A program made the translations under genes and the position numbers. DNA of 64,000 bases from Sclerodactyla briareus (taxonomy: Eukaryota; Echinodermata; Holothuroidea; Dendrochirotida; Sclerodactylidae), in the NCBI GenBank assembly GCA_026419785.1, contig JAODTK010003921.1:1-64000 (forward strand), given 5' to 3'. A model generated the notes under the pieces. That model ran no database searches, was not told where the DNA came from, and was given only the letters and a program-made list of their open reading frames with translations. The first letter of the stretch is position 1, and each line of letters begins with the position of its first letter. Positions 36,591 to 48,900 of the stretch are shown piece after piece.

Positions 36591-37089
36591 CTAACATAAG
36601 CTTCCCAAATGCATATATTTAGCGGGATGTTATCTCGATAAACTGTACTGCAAAATTCTGAGGTCGAAAGTAAATGCCACAAGGGCTACAATTATGATAG
36701 GCCTACACCACGGACTATCCTCTCAAAGCCACCATCAACTGACGACCACGTGACAGAGTGTTTATTTCCCAGGAATTAGCTCACACAGTGTACCACCGAA
36801 CCACGTCGCAGCCTTTCTTCCAGAGTTAGCTGATGGTTATGCAACATAAAATGTCGCTATATCGGCCCTTATTGGTATATGATAGGGTTTCTAGCTATCG
36901 TGGTTGTTGTTTGGTCCGGTGAATATTCATCATTTCAGTCATTTTGCAACGAACCAGAGACTAGGACGACCTCTTCCCTTATGGCCACTTGGTGGAGAAT
37001 CTTCAGGTGAGCCAAGTCGGATAGCAGAGGTTTGGTGTATCGAGTCGCCCGCGTAAATGACCCTGGAAGAGGGGTTTACGCCCACGAAG

Positions 37090-37760
37090 CCGATCGCTTT
37101 TGTTGGCGTCCGCGATTACGACATTTACGAACCGTACATTCCAGACCAGGAAAACCTCGAAATGGTGGAGATGGGGCTATCACCGAGTGAAGCCGACTGG
37201 CAACAATGACGAAAGTACGAACCGTACCATCCCGGTACAAGACACAAAGGTATAGGTTCATAGTAACGGAAATGGGTTATCGTCGCGCGAGGCTGAGAAA
37301 ACAAGAACGAAATAACGAACCGTACAAACCGGAGCCAGAAGGAAAAGAAATGACGGCAGATGGGTAATTTTCGAGGAGAAGAAGATGAGTGGTAAACGAC
37401 ACGCGAAATGTTCGCGAGCCGTATCTCCCGGAGGGGAAAGGAGGCAACGAAATGACGGAGAGGGGTTTATCGTCGAGCGAGGAATGAGTTAGCAACGAAC
37501 GAATGTACGAACCGTACAACACCAAAACAGAAGAAAGAAATGTTGGGATAAGATGGGTTATTCGGAGAAGCTGAGGTAACTGAGTTTCGGTTGGTAACAA
37601 CAAGCGAAATGTGCGAAACCGTTACCTCCCGGAGGAAAGGAGCAATCGAAACGCTGTAGCATAGATTATCGTCGGGGGATGCCGATTTTACAACGAACGC
37701 AATATACGAACCCGACTGGGCTTCTTGCTAAACGATGCTGAAATTGCGAACAACGTCGTG
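37090..37760 (+). repeat. Coding minisatellite: gamma-D tail units
   Basis: YEPY-coding 'acgaaccgta'-like sites recur at ~37,124, 37,213, 37,316, 37,412, 37,505, 37,609 and 37,705. Units are more diverged from each other than in gamma-C and carry several frameshifts. Confidence 0.75.
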
Positions 37761-37770
37761 TATGGACCAT

Positions 37771-38850
37771 AGGCCACATTATTTCCACTTAGTATGAAAT
37801 ATACGTAACGAAATACGTTGTCTGTATATATTACTACGATAAGGCTTCGGTTTCCAATCAAATCTTATGTGACTGAGCATAGCGAGGCGGACGCTTGGGC
37901 GAACAACGACCGAGAGGGCCCTCCAGCACTGTGGAATGACCTCACCGTGGACCTGACGTCCACCACATCCACTCCCACCGATTCCAACTGGAGTGCACGA
38001 AAAACGGTGATTTTAGGGCCCCTTTGACTCTGCAGGGTAACCAAAGCGACGTATGGCAAATGCTCTCGAGACATAAGAGCTAATCACGATTGTCGAATAA
38101 AGATCGGATATATGATTACTAATATGAGGGCAGTGTGTGGACTCCGAGTGGGAAACGAATCGAGAGGGCACTCGGCAACACTCACGCGGCGGACTACCGT
38201 CCCTGCGCTACCCATGCTCGATCCGCTATGGGAGGGAAGCAAAAGCAAAATGCATTCGAGTCATTATTTTGCAACAATTCCTGCGCCTCGCGCCTGATAG
38301 AGGGCTAAGCTCTCCTTTGATAGAGAGTTGGGCAAAAACCATGCCACCTTTAATCAAGAGTACTCGAAAAACTTTTCCATTTTAAAATTTAAATGGATTT
38401 CGTTACCACGCCCTTAAACCCACGACTGTTGCGGTCCTTGTAAGGCCCTGTGATGGAATATTGGCTGAATATAGGAGTGTTCTTTGTGCAATGAATAGGG
38501 TAGTCCAACAGTGAGTGGCAACTTTGGTCCATTGTGTCAATCTTCCGCCACTTAAGGGATTTTTCACCACACTTATTTCGTTTTTTTTTTTTCGTTTCGT
38601 TTCGTTTATCCGTTTTTCCGCAGTAAAGTTTTAACAATAACAGACTGAGATAATTCGGAAGAATAAAAATGTGGGAGGAAGGCACTAGAAACCCCGACCG
38701 CCCTGTGTCTTAACAAGAAGCAGTACCTCCCAAAACGTAATAACCAGAACATGTTTCGTTTCAAAACAATAATTTCAACATGATTACATGTCCTACCCCG
38801 CCGCGTTAATACACCACGTATACTTATTCATGAGTTTTAAGTAGCAGCAT
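37771..38850. other. Intergenic, no supported gene
   Basis: Frames of 61-98 codons overlap on both strands with no domain. A T run and TTTCG repeats lie at 38,580-38,610. Confidence 0.45.
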
Positions 38851-38859
38851 TTTTAATAA

Positions 38860-40175
38860 ATTTGATATTTATTTTTGGAAATCTGTCGTTTACATTTGTA
38901 CAGAGCTTGGGATTTTGAGACAATTTATTCCATATACAGTAGAAAGACCTTTTTTGAGACGAAGTTGACAATATGAGATTATCGTGAAATGAGGGATGCA
39001 AGTCGTAGCTTTGTCTAGGGCTGTAGTTTGTTTATTTGAATGGATTTAACCTTTTAGGAAGGAGGCCATTCAAGCAGCGGTAGGTGAACGTTGCAATTTT
39101 TGAAGTGATCCTATCAATTCGATTTTAGAAGATCTAAAGAAGAGAACATCGGAGTAGTGTGTACGTGGCAAGGCTAAAGTAATATTCCGTATAGCTCGTT
39201 CTGAGAGTAACAATGGTTTCAAACGCCTGATCCTGGTACCTGGACCATATAGTTGAGCAATCCTCAAGATGAGGGTAACGTCCAGAAGAAGCTGAGGATA
39301 AAATAATCTCTTAGTATTCGACGTGGGTAAATGTATTTTTATATGGAGATTACCCCATCCCTTAGCCCACTTGTTTTCCTTTATTCTCCATGTCAATTTG
39401 AGTCAATGTTACAACCAAGATTTTTTTTTTTTTTTAGAACATCCACCGCAGAGGGCCTTACCATTTATCAATATATTGAATAGTGGGTTTTCTAGAATTA
39501 AATAAATTAATTCATGCCATGTAATTTGTTTTTTTCATATTAAGGAAAGTTTAATGTGGAACCACGCAGTAAAATTTTCTCAACTCCTCACAGACAAGAC
39601 TTTGCAAATGTGAGCAGTTGTTCTCCATTGAAAATAATGTTAGTTCGTCAACGCAAGAGGGAAAACATCGCACATTTATTTATGTTGATACCATTAGCGA
39701 TATCATTCACGTATAATATGACCATAGGGTCCCAGTATGGACCCTGTGGCACACCACCCTTTCATGGTGAGAGTGGTGGCAAACCACACATCATGGTGAG
39801 AGAGATGAGAAACTCCCCATTAGATAAATTACTGCTTCCTATTGATAGTAACCTGCAGTGCCACAGAGTTCATACTGGAACAATTTGGACAATAAAATGT
39901 CATGATCAATTGCATCAAAGGCTTTAGACAAAAATTACCAAACTCCCCATGGCCTGTTTTTACGATCCAAATGCATGACAACTGATCTACACATCGTTGA
40001 TGCGCCTGTCGAATATCCAGGCTGGAAAACATATAAGATTTAGAACTATTAACTGATTCTCCAACTCAATAGTTGTTGATAAATCAAGGAATTTATACAG
40101 ACGTTGAACATATCCGTACGCGATAACGTTTGAAAAACAAGCTAGGATTTGGCCGATATTTCTACAATATTTTTG
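38860..40175 (-). mobile_element. Non-LTR retrotransposon RT, most complete copy in the window
   Basis: Reading the minus strand in order: YVQRLYKFLDL (~40,110) is the 'KRLY.FL' box. LSKAFDAIDHD (39,930-39,901) is RT motif A with its catalytic Asp. GVPQG (39,755-39,741) is motif B, then YVNDIANG. The following motif C region (~39,655) is garbled around TNIIFNGEQLLTFAK. The tail includes KRAIRNIT-like text (~39,190) and YRCLNGLLP (~39,080). This is the normal order of a CR1/jockey-type RT. No endonuclease domain is recognised upstream. Frame changes are frequent, so it is inactive. Confidence 0.8.
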
Positions 40176-40824
40176 CAATCAACACTACCATTCTATTTCC
40201 CTTCCTACATACCTCCTACAATCCTACAAACATTCACAATCTCCCGTGTCCACTAAAACATTAGAAAAATAACTAAATTTAACAATACTATACCAAACTA
40301 CTTAAAAAAAAACTAAAATAACGGAAAATCACTACTATAAATAAATACTATACTAAAAACTAACTAATAAACAAAATAAATACTAAATGACTGGAACACT
40401 TTAAGACAAATAAAGCAATTTTGAGCTGATCTGGGGGAAACCCCAGATTGAATGATAAATTGAAAATAATGTCAGTGTTTTTTCAGATAACTGGAATAAT
40501 TCGTCTGATTATTCAGGTCAAAAAGTCAAAGCCCAGCAAGCACTTTCATATACACAATTTTCATTTGACTTTTCAGTGATTAAGATGACATTTTGGCCAC
40601 TTCCCCCCTTCATATTGACAGTAGGAAAAAACCATGTGGCAGGATTCATACAATCTATATGTGCATTACAGAGATCGTTGGTGTAAATCTTCTGGCTAGC
40701 GAGGGCCCATAGTTTCACAAATATTTGTTTGAACTCATTAGCTTTAAGTTGGTCATCATAAAAACCATGCGTCAACTGTGGACAATACTGTCAGGATTAT
40801 TTAGTGTTTGTTTTTTTTCTAGAA
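40176..40824. other. AT-rich low-complexity DNA upstream of the retroelement
   Basis: 40,200-40,400 is dominated by 'actaaa/aataa' words. The minus frame 40,518-40,775 (85 codons) could be an upstream part of the same retroelement but has no recognised motif. Confidence 0.45.
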
Positions 40825-41365
40825 TATTATTTATTACACTCCAAGTACTTTGACGTTTCCCTTAGTATCCATAAACAGTTCGTAATACTACTAATGTACT
40901 GCTTCGTTGGAGATAAGTAGAAGAGGGTTCAATTATTTCTATAACAGAATATTATTCTGGAATTGATGTGGATTTGAATCTTCTTATACAATTGATGATA
41001 GAATTGAAGAGGCCAGTTGTGACCCCTGAGTCTTTTATACTTACGTTTCATATTAATAATATATTCCAATGGAAACACTAATTGTATGGCAAAAAAAATT
41101 ATTATTTATACACTTCAAATACTTTGACATTTCCATTATTATCATTAATTAAACATTGCTAATAATTACTGCTTTATTTGAGAATCGTAGAAAATGTTCA
41201 ATGATTTCTATAACTAGAATATTATTGGAATTGATGGATTTTTTATATAATTTTGTACACCACTTATTTTGAGTCTTGAAGATTTCCAAGGGCCGTGGTG
41301 ACCCATTGTGATCTTTTGTACTTACGGTTCCTCTTAAGAAGATATTTCCAATGGGAAAAACTCAT
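40825..41365. repeat. Diverged tandem duplication, two units of ~265 bases
   Basis: Unit 1 (~40,825-41,092) and unit 2 (~41,095-41,365) share the order 'tattattta.acact.caa.tactttgac.tttcc', 'attatt.tggaattgatg', 'gtgacccctgag/gtgacccattgtg', 'tcttttatacttac' and 'ttccaatgg.aa'. They differ by many substitutions and small indels. Confidence 0.8.
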
Positions 41366-43369
41366 GGGCCAATAGTCAGTGTTTCACAAAATACAAATTT
41401 TATGCCATATCTGGTGTGTCTTTTCCTTCAGGGACCAGGTGCCAAAATTGTTCAATATTATTCCTAAAAAAATTTTGGCAATTTAGTTTGGTTGATTTCT
41501 CGGCCTACGGGAAATGGAATTTATCATTAGATGGATCGTTCTTAAAGACCTTTGAGCGAAGATTGGGAAATGGGCACTAAGATCTGTTAAGAATATCCAC
41601 AGAGCGATTTGCGTAAACAGGTGATAAGCGTTGTGTTAGTAGTATATTATCAATAAGTCTATTAATTATTAGAGATTCGAGTTGGCCTTGTAATATGATT
41701 GATGAAGAAAAAACCCACGGATGTCAACATTATTAATAAATTCAGGGGAATTTTCATTCAAGATGTTAATATTGAATGGAACTCTTTTTCGTCATTCCCA
41801 ATCAAAGCATTGTATTTTATTATATGATAATCGTTGGAATCAGACTGGGTGGTCGATAAACTTACCAACATTTTAATTTGTATCTTCACCAGGGATCACT
41901 AATTCAATGAAGAGGCTGCAACTAGTGCGATTACGATACCGTACGATAATGTTTTTATCGGATGGAGGTTTCACATAGTGCGATAAAAATGTCGACGATA
42001 ATTTTATCGGAACGTTGTCGGCGCCTGGTGATGAGAGTGAGTTTTCCCCTTTTGTCGCCTCAGATGGTGGTACAAGACGTTCCGCGAGTACATCATAAAA
42101 CCAGAAACGACCTATGCCCGAAGTTTGGGGTGTTAGATCGGGACTTTCACCTCGCCATGTCTTGCTTGAAGTTGTTGTGGTTGATCTTATGATGTCGTAT
42201 GTGCAATTCTTCATCATGAGGGACAAAGCCTCCCTTATTAGTTATGTTCGTTTTTTGCATTTTCTCTACCCATCGTAGCGGTATGAGATCAGCGACCATG
42301 AATAGACCACCACCGTGTTCGTCCTGTCAGCCTGTGATCGACTGCTTCGTCGTTTTTGCGTCTTCTCACGTTAATAATAATAGTGCTGGGAGACTGTATC
42401 ACGTATGGACTGGTATTAAAGCGCCAATATAGGACGGCACATTATTATGTTCGCAAACTGTATCCCTAAATTTCTCGATATTTTTCCTCTTTTGTAAACC
42501 AAACGTTCTGCCTCTTTGCATAGTCTCAGACAAAACATAACTACATAACGCATTAGAATGATTTCCTTAGATAGTGCGCGGCCACATGAATTCAGTGAAA
42601 ACTGAACTCCACCGTGTTTGTATTCTCGGTTTATGATTACTTTTTGTCTGGCAGCGTTAGCCTTCAGAAGTTGTTATTCACATGTTTGAATCCGATCCAA
42701 GCCGATTTGTGAGCTTCACTGACGTATCCACGACGACACCATTAAGTGTTATAATTACCAAAGAGATAGGCATACATAATATGGTTAGGAATTTTTATTC
42801 ACAAATCGCTGATTGACATATCATACTGACGATGACACTGGATCGCACTGGGGCGTTTTTCGTCGTGACGTCATGCAAACGACGCAGGCTTGTTGCCCAG
42901 TTCATACCCAGTCGACTTTTTTTACATCAATCGAAATGAATTCTCTCCTCATGAAGTACGAAGTAGGGAGAATGGGACAACAAAGAGACAAGAACTTCAA
43001 ATTTCTGATGAGTCTAAGTTGCGATCCTAGGCGAATGGGAAATAAATCTCATGCACAACTTCTCTATCTCTCTCTCTATTCTCTTTGATAACATAAAATT
43101 CAGATGATATCAAATACAAATTAAGAGGCGAAGAATGAATACCTTCGTTAAATGATGGGTCCGCAAGAGGTCCGACCACGCTGATGAAATTTTGTAGATA
43201 ACTTCATTTTGAGAAGCGCGAAACTCTGTGTGTGTTAGATGGATGTTATTTTTGGCAAGAGAAATGACAACTGTGAGGAATGGATATTGGCTAAACTGAT
43301 GACTGTGAATACGATAACCGACCTCTCGGCAAGGATCAAGCTCCCATTCTCGCATGTGAGTTTCTTATT
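41366..43369. other. Unique intergenic region
   Basis: No supported gene over 2 kb. The minus frame 41,873-42,226 (117 codons) contains SSPGADNVPIKL, loosely like the 'KSPGPDGIP' box before RT domains. It could be the N-terminal part of the element at 38,860-40,175, but the match is too short to call. A 91-codon plus frame at 42,813 has no domain. Confidence 0.4.
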
Positions 43370-44180
43370 AGGAAGATAAATCATAGGCCTATTGCCTTTG
43401 CAGTCAGGTCGAGGTCATATGAGGTGAAAAGGTCAGGTGGAAAGGAATCGTGGGTATAGATATTTGGCTAATGTCAGCCTATGAACACGATAACTCGACA
43501 CATTTCATGGAAGGATCAAGATCATACTAGGTATAGGTGTTCCCCATAATTCAGTCATGACCCTCGAGGTCAGTCAGAGAGAAGAAATGTAATTTTGGCT
43601 AATTTGTATGGTGACACGATTACTCATTAAAAGCTTAGTAGTCGTGTGCCCCATAATGAGTACCGTAAACACGGGTAACTTTGACATGACTTCAGCTTTC
43701 TTCGTCAAATAAACTGAATTTCAGTGGGGAGTAGTAGAAGGCTGGCAGTATCAAAACAAATGGACACTCAAACATTTATAAAAACACTCAAATTTGTATA
43801 AAATGAGAGGTCTTGTGGTACTCATGGTAGCGTCACCCCAGAAAAAGATTTTAATTTCGAGGTAACTTGGCAAAAAAGGAATGAAAAGTTATTCATTTTT
43901 GGCAAGTTTGATGTCACTCGAGGAGTATGTTGAAAGGTACAGAATAAAACCTCGGGGGAAGGGAAGGGGAACAGGAGTGCAAGATAAATATGCAAATATC
44001 TTCATAGTTATGAATTTCAATAGTTTTTTTTCTTAACCACTTCGAATTTGCTTATCTCATGAATATTCCTATTGTGAATGTCCCCCCCCCCCCATGACTA
44101 CCCCCAAACATCATACGGTTACGGACTTGAACTGTTTCGAATAATCGAGGCGGCCGACCAAATTCGATAAAATACCAACC
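43370..44180. repeat. Spacer upstream of beta copy 2, paralogous to 22,140-22,740 and 58,830-59,280
   Basis: 'gtcaaataaactgaattt' is shared with 58,837. 'aatgagaggt.tggtactcatgg' and 'cctattgtgaatg.ccccc' are shared with both. No gene is seen. Confidence 0.6.
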
Positions 44181-44665
44181 TGTCCTAGTCCCCGCGTGGC
44201 AGAGTACCCCAAGTTTACGGGACATGATTTGGGTCAGGCTCCAAGTTCATCGCGGGTCTAACAAACGTCGAGCCGTGGACAATCCCTAATTTCTCTGGCG
44301 TTTAGTTATTTCTCACATTGACAAAGTGCAAATCCAGCCGATTTTTAGCGAACACGTTCACGCAAATGGAACACAATCAAACGAATCTTATCATGGAACT
44401 CGCTTGTGACATTGAAGGGGAATACATCGTTCTAATACGTTGAGAGGCAACCACTGGCAGGTCCCCGTGGTTTCGATTATTGTGATGAACTGTGTTGTCA
44501 TTCGTGCTGGTATTTCCTTGTAATCGTACCCAATCTGTTTTGCGGTGTTTGCCAAGACAAGTTATAAGCTAACCTGCAGCAACGCATTTACGAACGCGGA
44601 AACGCTCAGAACTAAGATGCTATCCGCGACTCTGTTTTTCCTGTACTCATGTTTTTTCCTTTCGC
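44180..44665 (+). pseudogene. Beta unit, copy 2, degenerate
   Basis: It aligns with 22,770-23,270 and 59,290-59,800. The signal-peptide ATG is lost ('tctctggcg' where the others have 'tctctatg'). 44,395-44,430 retains DIEGEYI. The hydrophobic stretch begins VPVVSIIVMNCVVI (44,463-44,505), and KLTCSNAFTNAETL follows at 44,570. With start loss and frame changes it is probably non-functional. No gamma gene follows it, unlike the other two beta units. Confidence 0.45.
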
Positions 44666-44799
44666 TTATTGGCAGTTTGTCTTCGTAAACTGTTTTTATG
44701 TTAGTTTCAGTTCCAGTTTTCAGTTTATCTCTCCACAACCGACCAACGTAACACATCCTACAATATAATAATTACATGGAGCAGGTCTATAGAAAAGCA

Positions 44800-45250
44800 G
44801 AAGCTTGTGAAGTACCCCCCCGATGAACTGTGAACAATAAACAAGCACACATATGAACCCGTAGAAAATGGATTGGTTTATATGACTGTATCGCGTGTGG
44901 TATGTGGATTTTTCAGGCATGCGTGTCAATGCGGAAATTCTCCTGAATTACGAACGATAATCGCGTTATATCCATATACGAGCATCGACTCCAATACATG
45001 ACACGACGACTGTCCACTAGGAAGAATTTCCCCGCCTGTGAATGAATGAACTGGATGGCGTCGCACAATTGCCGTGAATACTGAAGAAAACCGCAACCCC
45101 CAGGACAGTTATATTCTTTCGACTGTCGCGCGATCATTCAGATGCAACTAACGAGTGGCCTGATAATAGTAACAAGAGCACAAATTGTGCTGTAGCGCAA
45201 ACCGCACAAATGTAAACAAAATGCTGTTTTTGCATAGAGCACATAAGTAA
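44800..45250. repeat. Conserved beta-3' segment, copy 2
   Basis: It matches 6,650-7,120 closely, including the pyrimidine run plus 'caggcatgcgtgtcaatgcgg' and 'ccatatacgagcatcgact'. It is the start of the long collinear duplication of Block I. Confidence 0.55.
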
Positions 45251-46990
45251 ATGCAGATTTGCAGATCTCTAATTATTTTACAGAATTGCCTGTCATGACC
45301 CTTAAATTCCTCGAACAGCTGGAGTTACGCCTAGTTGGCAAAATTTCCTCAGAATGGTCCCATTAGGCTCCTTAATTCACATCACTCTGGCACTAGGGCC
45401 CACACGGCGTTGGTTCTGATCCTGGCACCCTGGAAAGTATGGTTTTTATACCAACATTATGGAATTTTCTGAAATCAACCACTCCACTGGTTTGTGAATC
45501 TGTGAATATGATACTTACCTCCCTATTGATCCCCTCCCCCCCACCCGCCCCATTGACCTCTGGCAAGGCGCGAAAGCCCGGGTTGGCCGCCCTCATCGTT
45601 CTTTCCTTTTTCCAAGCGGAGGCGTCCTAGATCTGGACGAATGCCCCACGATCCGGACAAGTAGGACGCCCGTGGAATGGCCCGGAAAGTGGACGGTAGG
45701 CGCGGGAGTGTCCATATGTATTCATACTCCACAAATCCACAAACCAGTGGAGTTTTATGTTGAATCTATTTCCAGAATTCAACTACTCCAATCTTGGACC
45801 CTGTATCCAGACTGCACAGGCTCACTGGTGGTGGGTCCGTGCCGTCACGATGGTTAGTAGATGGTGGTGGGCGTAGGACGCTCTCGGAAGCCTCCTTCAC
45901 CGAGAACCGGTGTGTGAGGTAGCGTGAGACGAAGGTAGTCAGCGTTTTCCATTCCGCTGCTGGCATGATCGCTGCAGCAGTCTCCACTGAACCATGCTCT
46001 GAGAACGTAGCATGTACGCGTACTTCGTGTGCTCTAGGAGCCTCCTGCGGTGTGACCGTAGTTTGATAGGTTTTTTTTATCCAGCGAGAAAAGTGTCTCT
46101 AGAAGCTAATGTGAATGGTGTTGGGGGCAGCAAGAGAGCTGGTCATGCTGCGAACTGCAACGAGTTATTCCAGTACCAACGGTACAGCCCGGACCGGGCA
46201 CCATCTTTCATCTTGTCTCCGCCGGAGCGTTTTCGCTTGGTTGGTAGAAATATTTCCAGCGGTGTGAAAGACGTTGACTGGATCCCAGGTAGGAATGTAG
46301 GGTCCGGCAACAGGCGAATCCATCCATGTCCTTAGCGGATGTACGTACAACGGTTTCGGTTGTGAGTGCGTGCAGGCAAGCTTCGGCAGCGCGCCTACAC
46401 CCGCACGCCACCACAACACCGCCCTGGTGCATTAAGATTCGCACGGTGTATGGTTCGTACGGTGGTCCGCTCCAACAACGAGGGGACGTCAGTGAGCGAC
46501 CAAGACGGTGGTAAGCGTTCCAATGGCGGCGTTTCGTTGAACATTCCTTGTAAAAAGTCGGCGGAGATGTCGTAGGTGCCGACTGAGAAGCCTTCTTCGA
46601 AACCACAATGGACGGCTGAGTTGGCTGACCTGTAACTTAATCACTGAAAGCGCTAACCGTCGTCGAATAAGTGGAGGAGGAACAAAGCGCGTCATCTACT
46701 GACGCTTCCACGGATCAGCACCCGCTCCTGCGGCAAAAAACTTTGGTACTTGGCAATACGAGAGTCATAGGTGGCTGTATGTTGAGTCAGTCTTGAAGAC
46801 GCTGCGATTGCTCCGCCGGTCGTGACATGCTGCTCTCCCGGTCGCGACCCTTGACAGCTTCCCAAGCAGAAAGATGGAGGCTTTTTCAATGTGAGCGGAT
46901 CTGCCCGCTTTCAGAGACAACTGAGTTGCGATTATGGGAGAACGCATGGTAGTTCGACTAAAAGATGAAGAAGAATAGGGAACCACTGTC
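45251..46990. repeat. Long spacer, first part, Block III copy
   Basis: Collinear with 7,131-9,040. Overlapping frames on both strands (46,208-46,606 minus, 132 codons; 46,012-46,335 plus) are not conserved as proteins in the paralog. Confidence 0.5.
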
Positions 46991-46994
46991 GAAA

Positions 46995-47285
46995 CCAGCC
47001 CAGCTGGCGCCGAGAGCCGACCACGGCTCTTTAGAGCCACTTTTCTGGGAAGCAGGGGTGAGCCAACCCCGGCTCGGGAGAGCCGCCACTGGCCAGGAGA
47101 GCCGGCTCACGGCTCTGGCGAAACCGCCCTTGCTCCGGAGCACCAACCCGGCTCTGGGGTACCCGGGCAAGTCGACACGACGCTCTGGAGAGCCGCCCTG
47201 GCTCCGGAGAGGAACCAAAACCCATGACTCCTGGGGAGCCGGGATGCCGACTCACGGCTCTGGACTCGGACCCTGCTGATTTTGT
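46995..47285. repeat. GC-rich minisatellite, Block III copy
   Basis: About ten imperfect units with the core 'gagagccg.c..ggctc'. Paralogous to 9,050-9,285 but longer, so the unit number changed after duplication. Confidence 0.7.
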
Positions 47286-47449
47286 CTGATTTTGTTGAAG
47301 AACCCGAATAGATATTTTGGAAATGAGAAGGGGGAGGAATCTGCGTGTCGGCGCCTTGCTCAATCCCCTCCTCTCAGCGAATCCTGGGCCCCCTGTGAAG
47401 TGTGTGATCCTCCAGCTTCATTATAATTCTTTTTAGCGCTGCACAATGG

Positions 47450-48900
47450 TGGCCAACATTATGCAAAATTGATTTGCACTTGTAGATTCTCACTTTGCCA
47501 TTCCCCCCGCAAACGAGGACGATCGACCCGCTTGCGAATGGAATTAAATGCGAATGAAAATGAACAAAAATAAGAGAAAGAGGAAGATCCAGCCTACTTA
47601 CTCTCACTTAAAGCAGGTGGGAGCTTGAAAGACGACGAGGACACATCTTGAGGGAGAGAATTTCATGCATGCGCAGTGCGAGGAAAAAAAGCAAGCTCGC
47701 ATAGGGTTTGGTGCCTTGGCGAGATAACGGCAAACGAAAATAGGAGAAGTGGAACGAGTACGGCGAGTAACTCCGTGCGAAAGAGGGGAGGGGGGGGGGG
47801 GGTGTAACTTTTTCCCGAAGTTTAGAAGGGCATTAACCTGATATACACTACGTATACAGTGAGAGGGATCATTTCTACGGTGGGAAAGAGGTTGCAGAGT
47901 AGCAGGTGAGATGGTCGGCCCTTATGAGTCGAAAATTTGGGTTTTGTAAAGCAAAATTAAGTAACTGATGAAGGTGAAGTAGTTTCTAGCACGAAATGGG
48001 AAGCCTAAACTTTCTTCGTTGGGATAGACTTGATTAATGAAGTTCCAACGACAAGTGATTTCCCATACCCAGAATATTGAGTGGAGCAGACCTGTTGGGG
48101 GGCTTGATCGCAATATAAAGGAACTGTGCGTAGGAATCGCGCCGTCTAGAAATAAGCAGGTTCTGGTTTTATTCTTCTTGAAAGAGCATATAGAATACCC
48201 CCCCCAGCGACCAAAGGAATTCAGGTAATTGATCAACTGACTGGCAACAAAGCAGCGATTAAGAACAAACTCATTCGTTTCTGGAGTCGAGGAAAGCAGA
48301 GTGAATGATGAATGGTAGAGTGATCAGCGAAGGAATGGAACTATATGTGGTAGAGCTAGAAGGTCATTATTGAAGATGAAAAGAGAGTGGGAAAAAAAGC
48401 CCATGAGTAACAGCATCAATAGGGACGTTTTCAGAAAGCCCGTCGAAACAGGCCATTTAGCATTCCACGTCCACCATAGGGTGTCTAAGGCTAATGCAAG
48501 TCCCCAGTATGACGGAAACCATACTGGCGGTCATTGAACTTAGTGTATGACATCATCCTACGTTTATAATATTGTAGATGTTTGCCAAATGCAGCAAAAG
48601 GCAGGGAAGGGTCATTTGGCCGAGTTTCGTACCGACAGAACACTGGACAGGATTCCCCGGAGGTGCCCAATACGCCTTAAGAAATCAGTCGGGTCACAGA
48701 TGACGTACTTATTTTTTATATCATGACCCCACAAATCCGCACTTCCAAGGGCGGATTCTGATTTTGCATGCATTGCATGAAGACCATTATTGTGGAAGAA
48801 AAAATCCGTGCAATTGTGTAGCCATGAGTATTCGTCCAGTCCGCCAGTTATTGTTGGGTATTCATCCCCGTCACCCGGGCTGCCTACACTTGTAACGTGT
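47450..48900 (-). mobile_element. Decayed non-LTR retrotransposon, Block III copy
   Basis: Paralogous to 9,480-11,060. The minus strand near 48,325-48,300 reads FADHSTIHHS in pieces, a mutated motif C (one Asp of the pair replaced). FFSHSLFIFNNDLLALPH sits before it. It was copied with the block rather than by independent insertion, because both flanks are collinear too. Confidence 0.68.

Larger units (their letters stand above)
33999..37770 (+). pseudogene. Gamma-D: Ig-Ig-TM receptor with long repeat tail, interrupted by an element
   Basis: MWLRCVLLILCVVRNICPV (33,999 on) is a strong signal peptide. 35,100-35,215 reads NYCDNLPIITVYNSL with one shift, matching the gamma-E linker YCRYLPIITVYKSL. 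Ig2 begins at 35,250 (KVRMDSTCTSYPVNVLSSDM) and is broken by an insertion at ~35,311-36,590. Its remainder (36,600-36,780) matches gamma-C 29,915-30,060. The TM region, LIGI then LSWLLF, is at ~36,865-36,915. The tail at ~37,090-37,750 has about seven units of 90-104 bases (for example YEPYIPDQENLEMVEMGLSP) and ends NNVVYGP stop. The first Ig domain (34,200-34,900) is poorly readable. It is probably not functional. Confidence 0.6.

Noticed and set aside
41873..42226. SSPGADNVPIKL as an RT N-terminal box
   Set aside because: The match is too short, and ~2 kb of unrelated DNA separates it from the RT core at 38,860-40,175.
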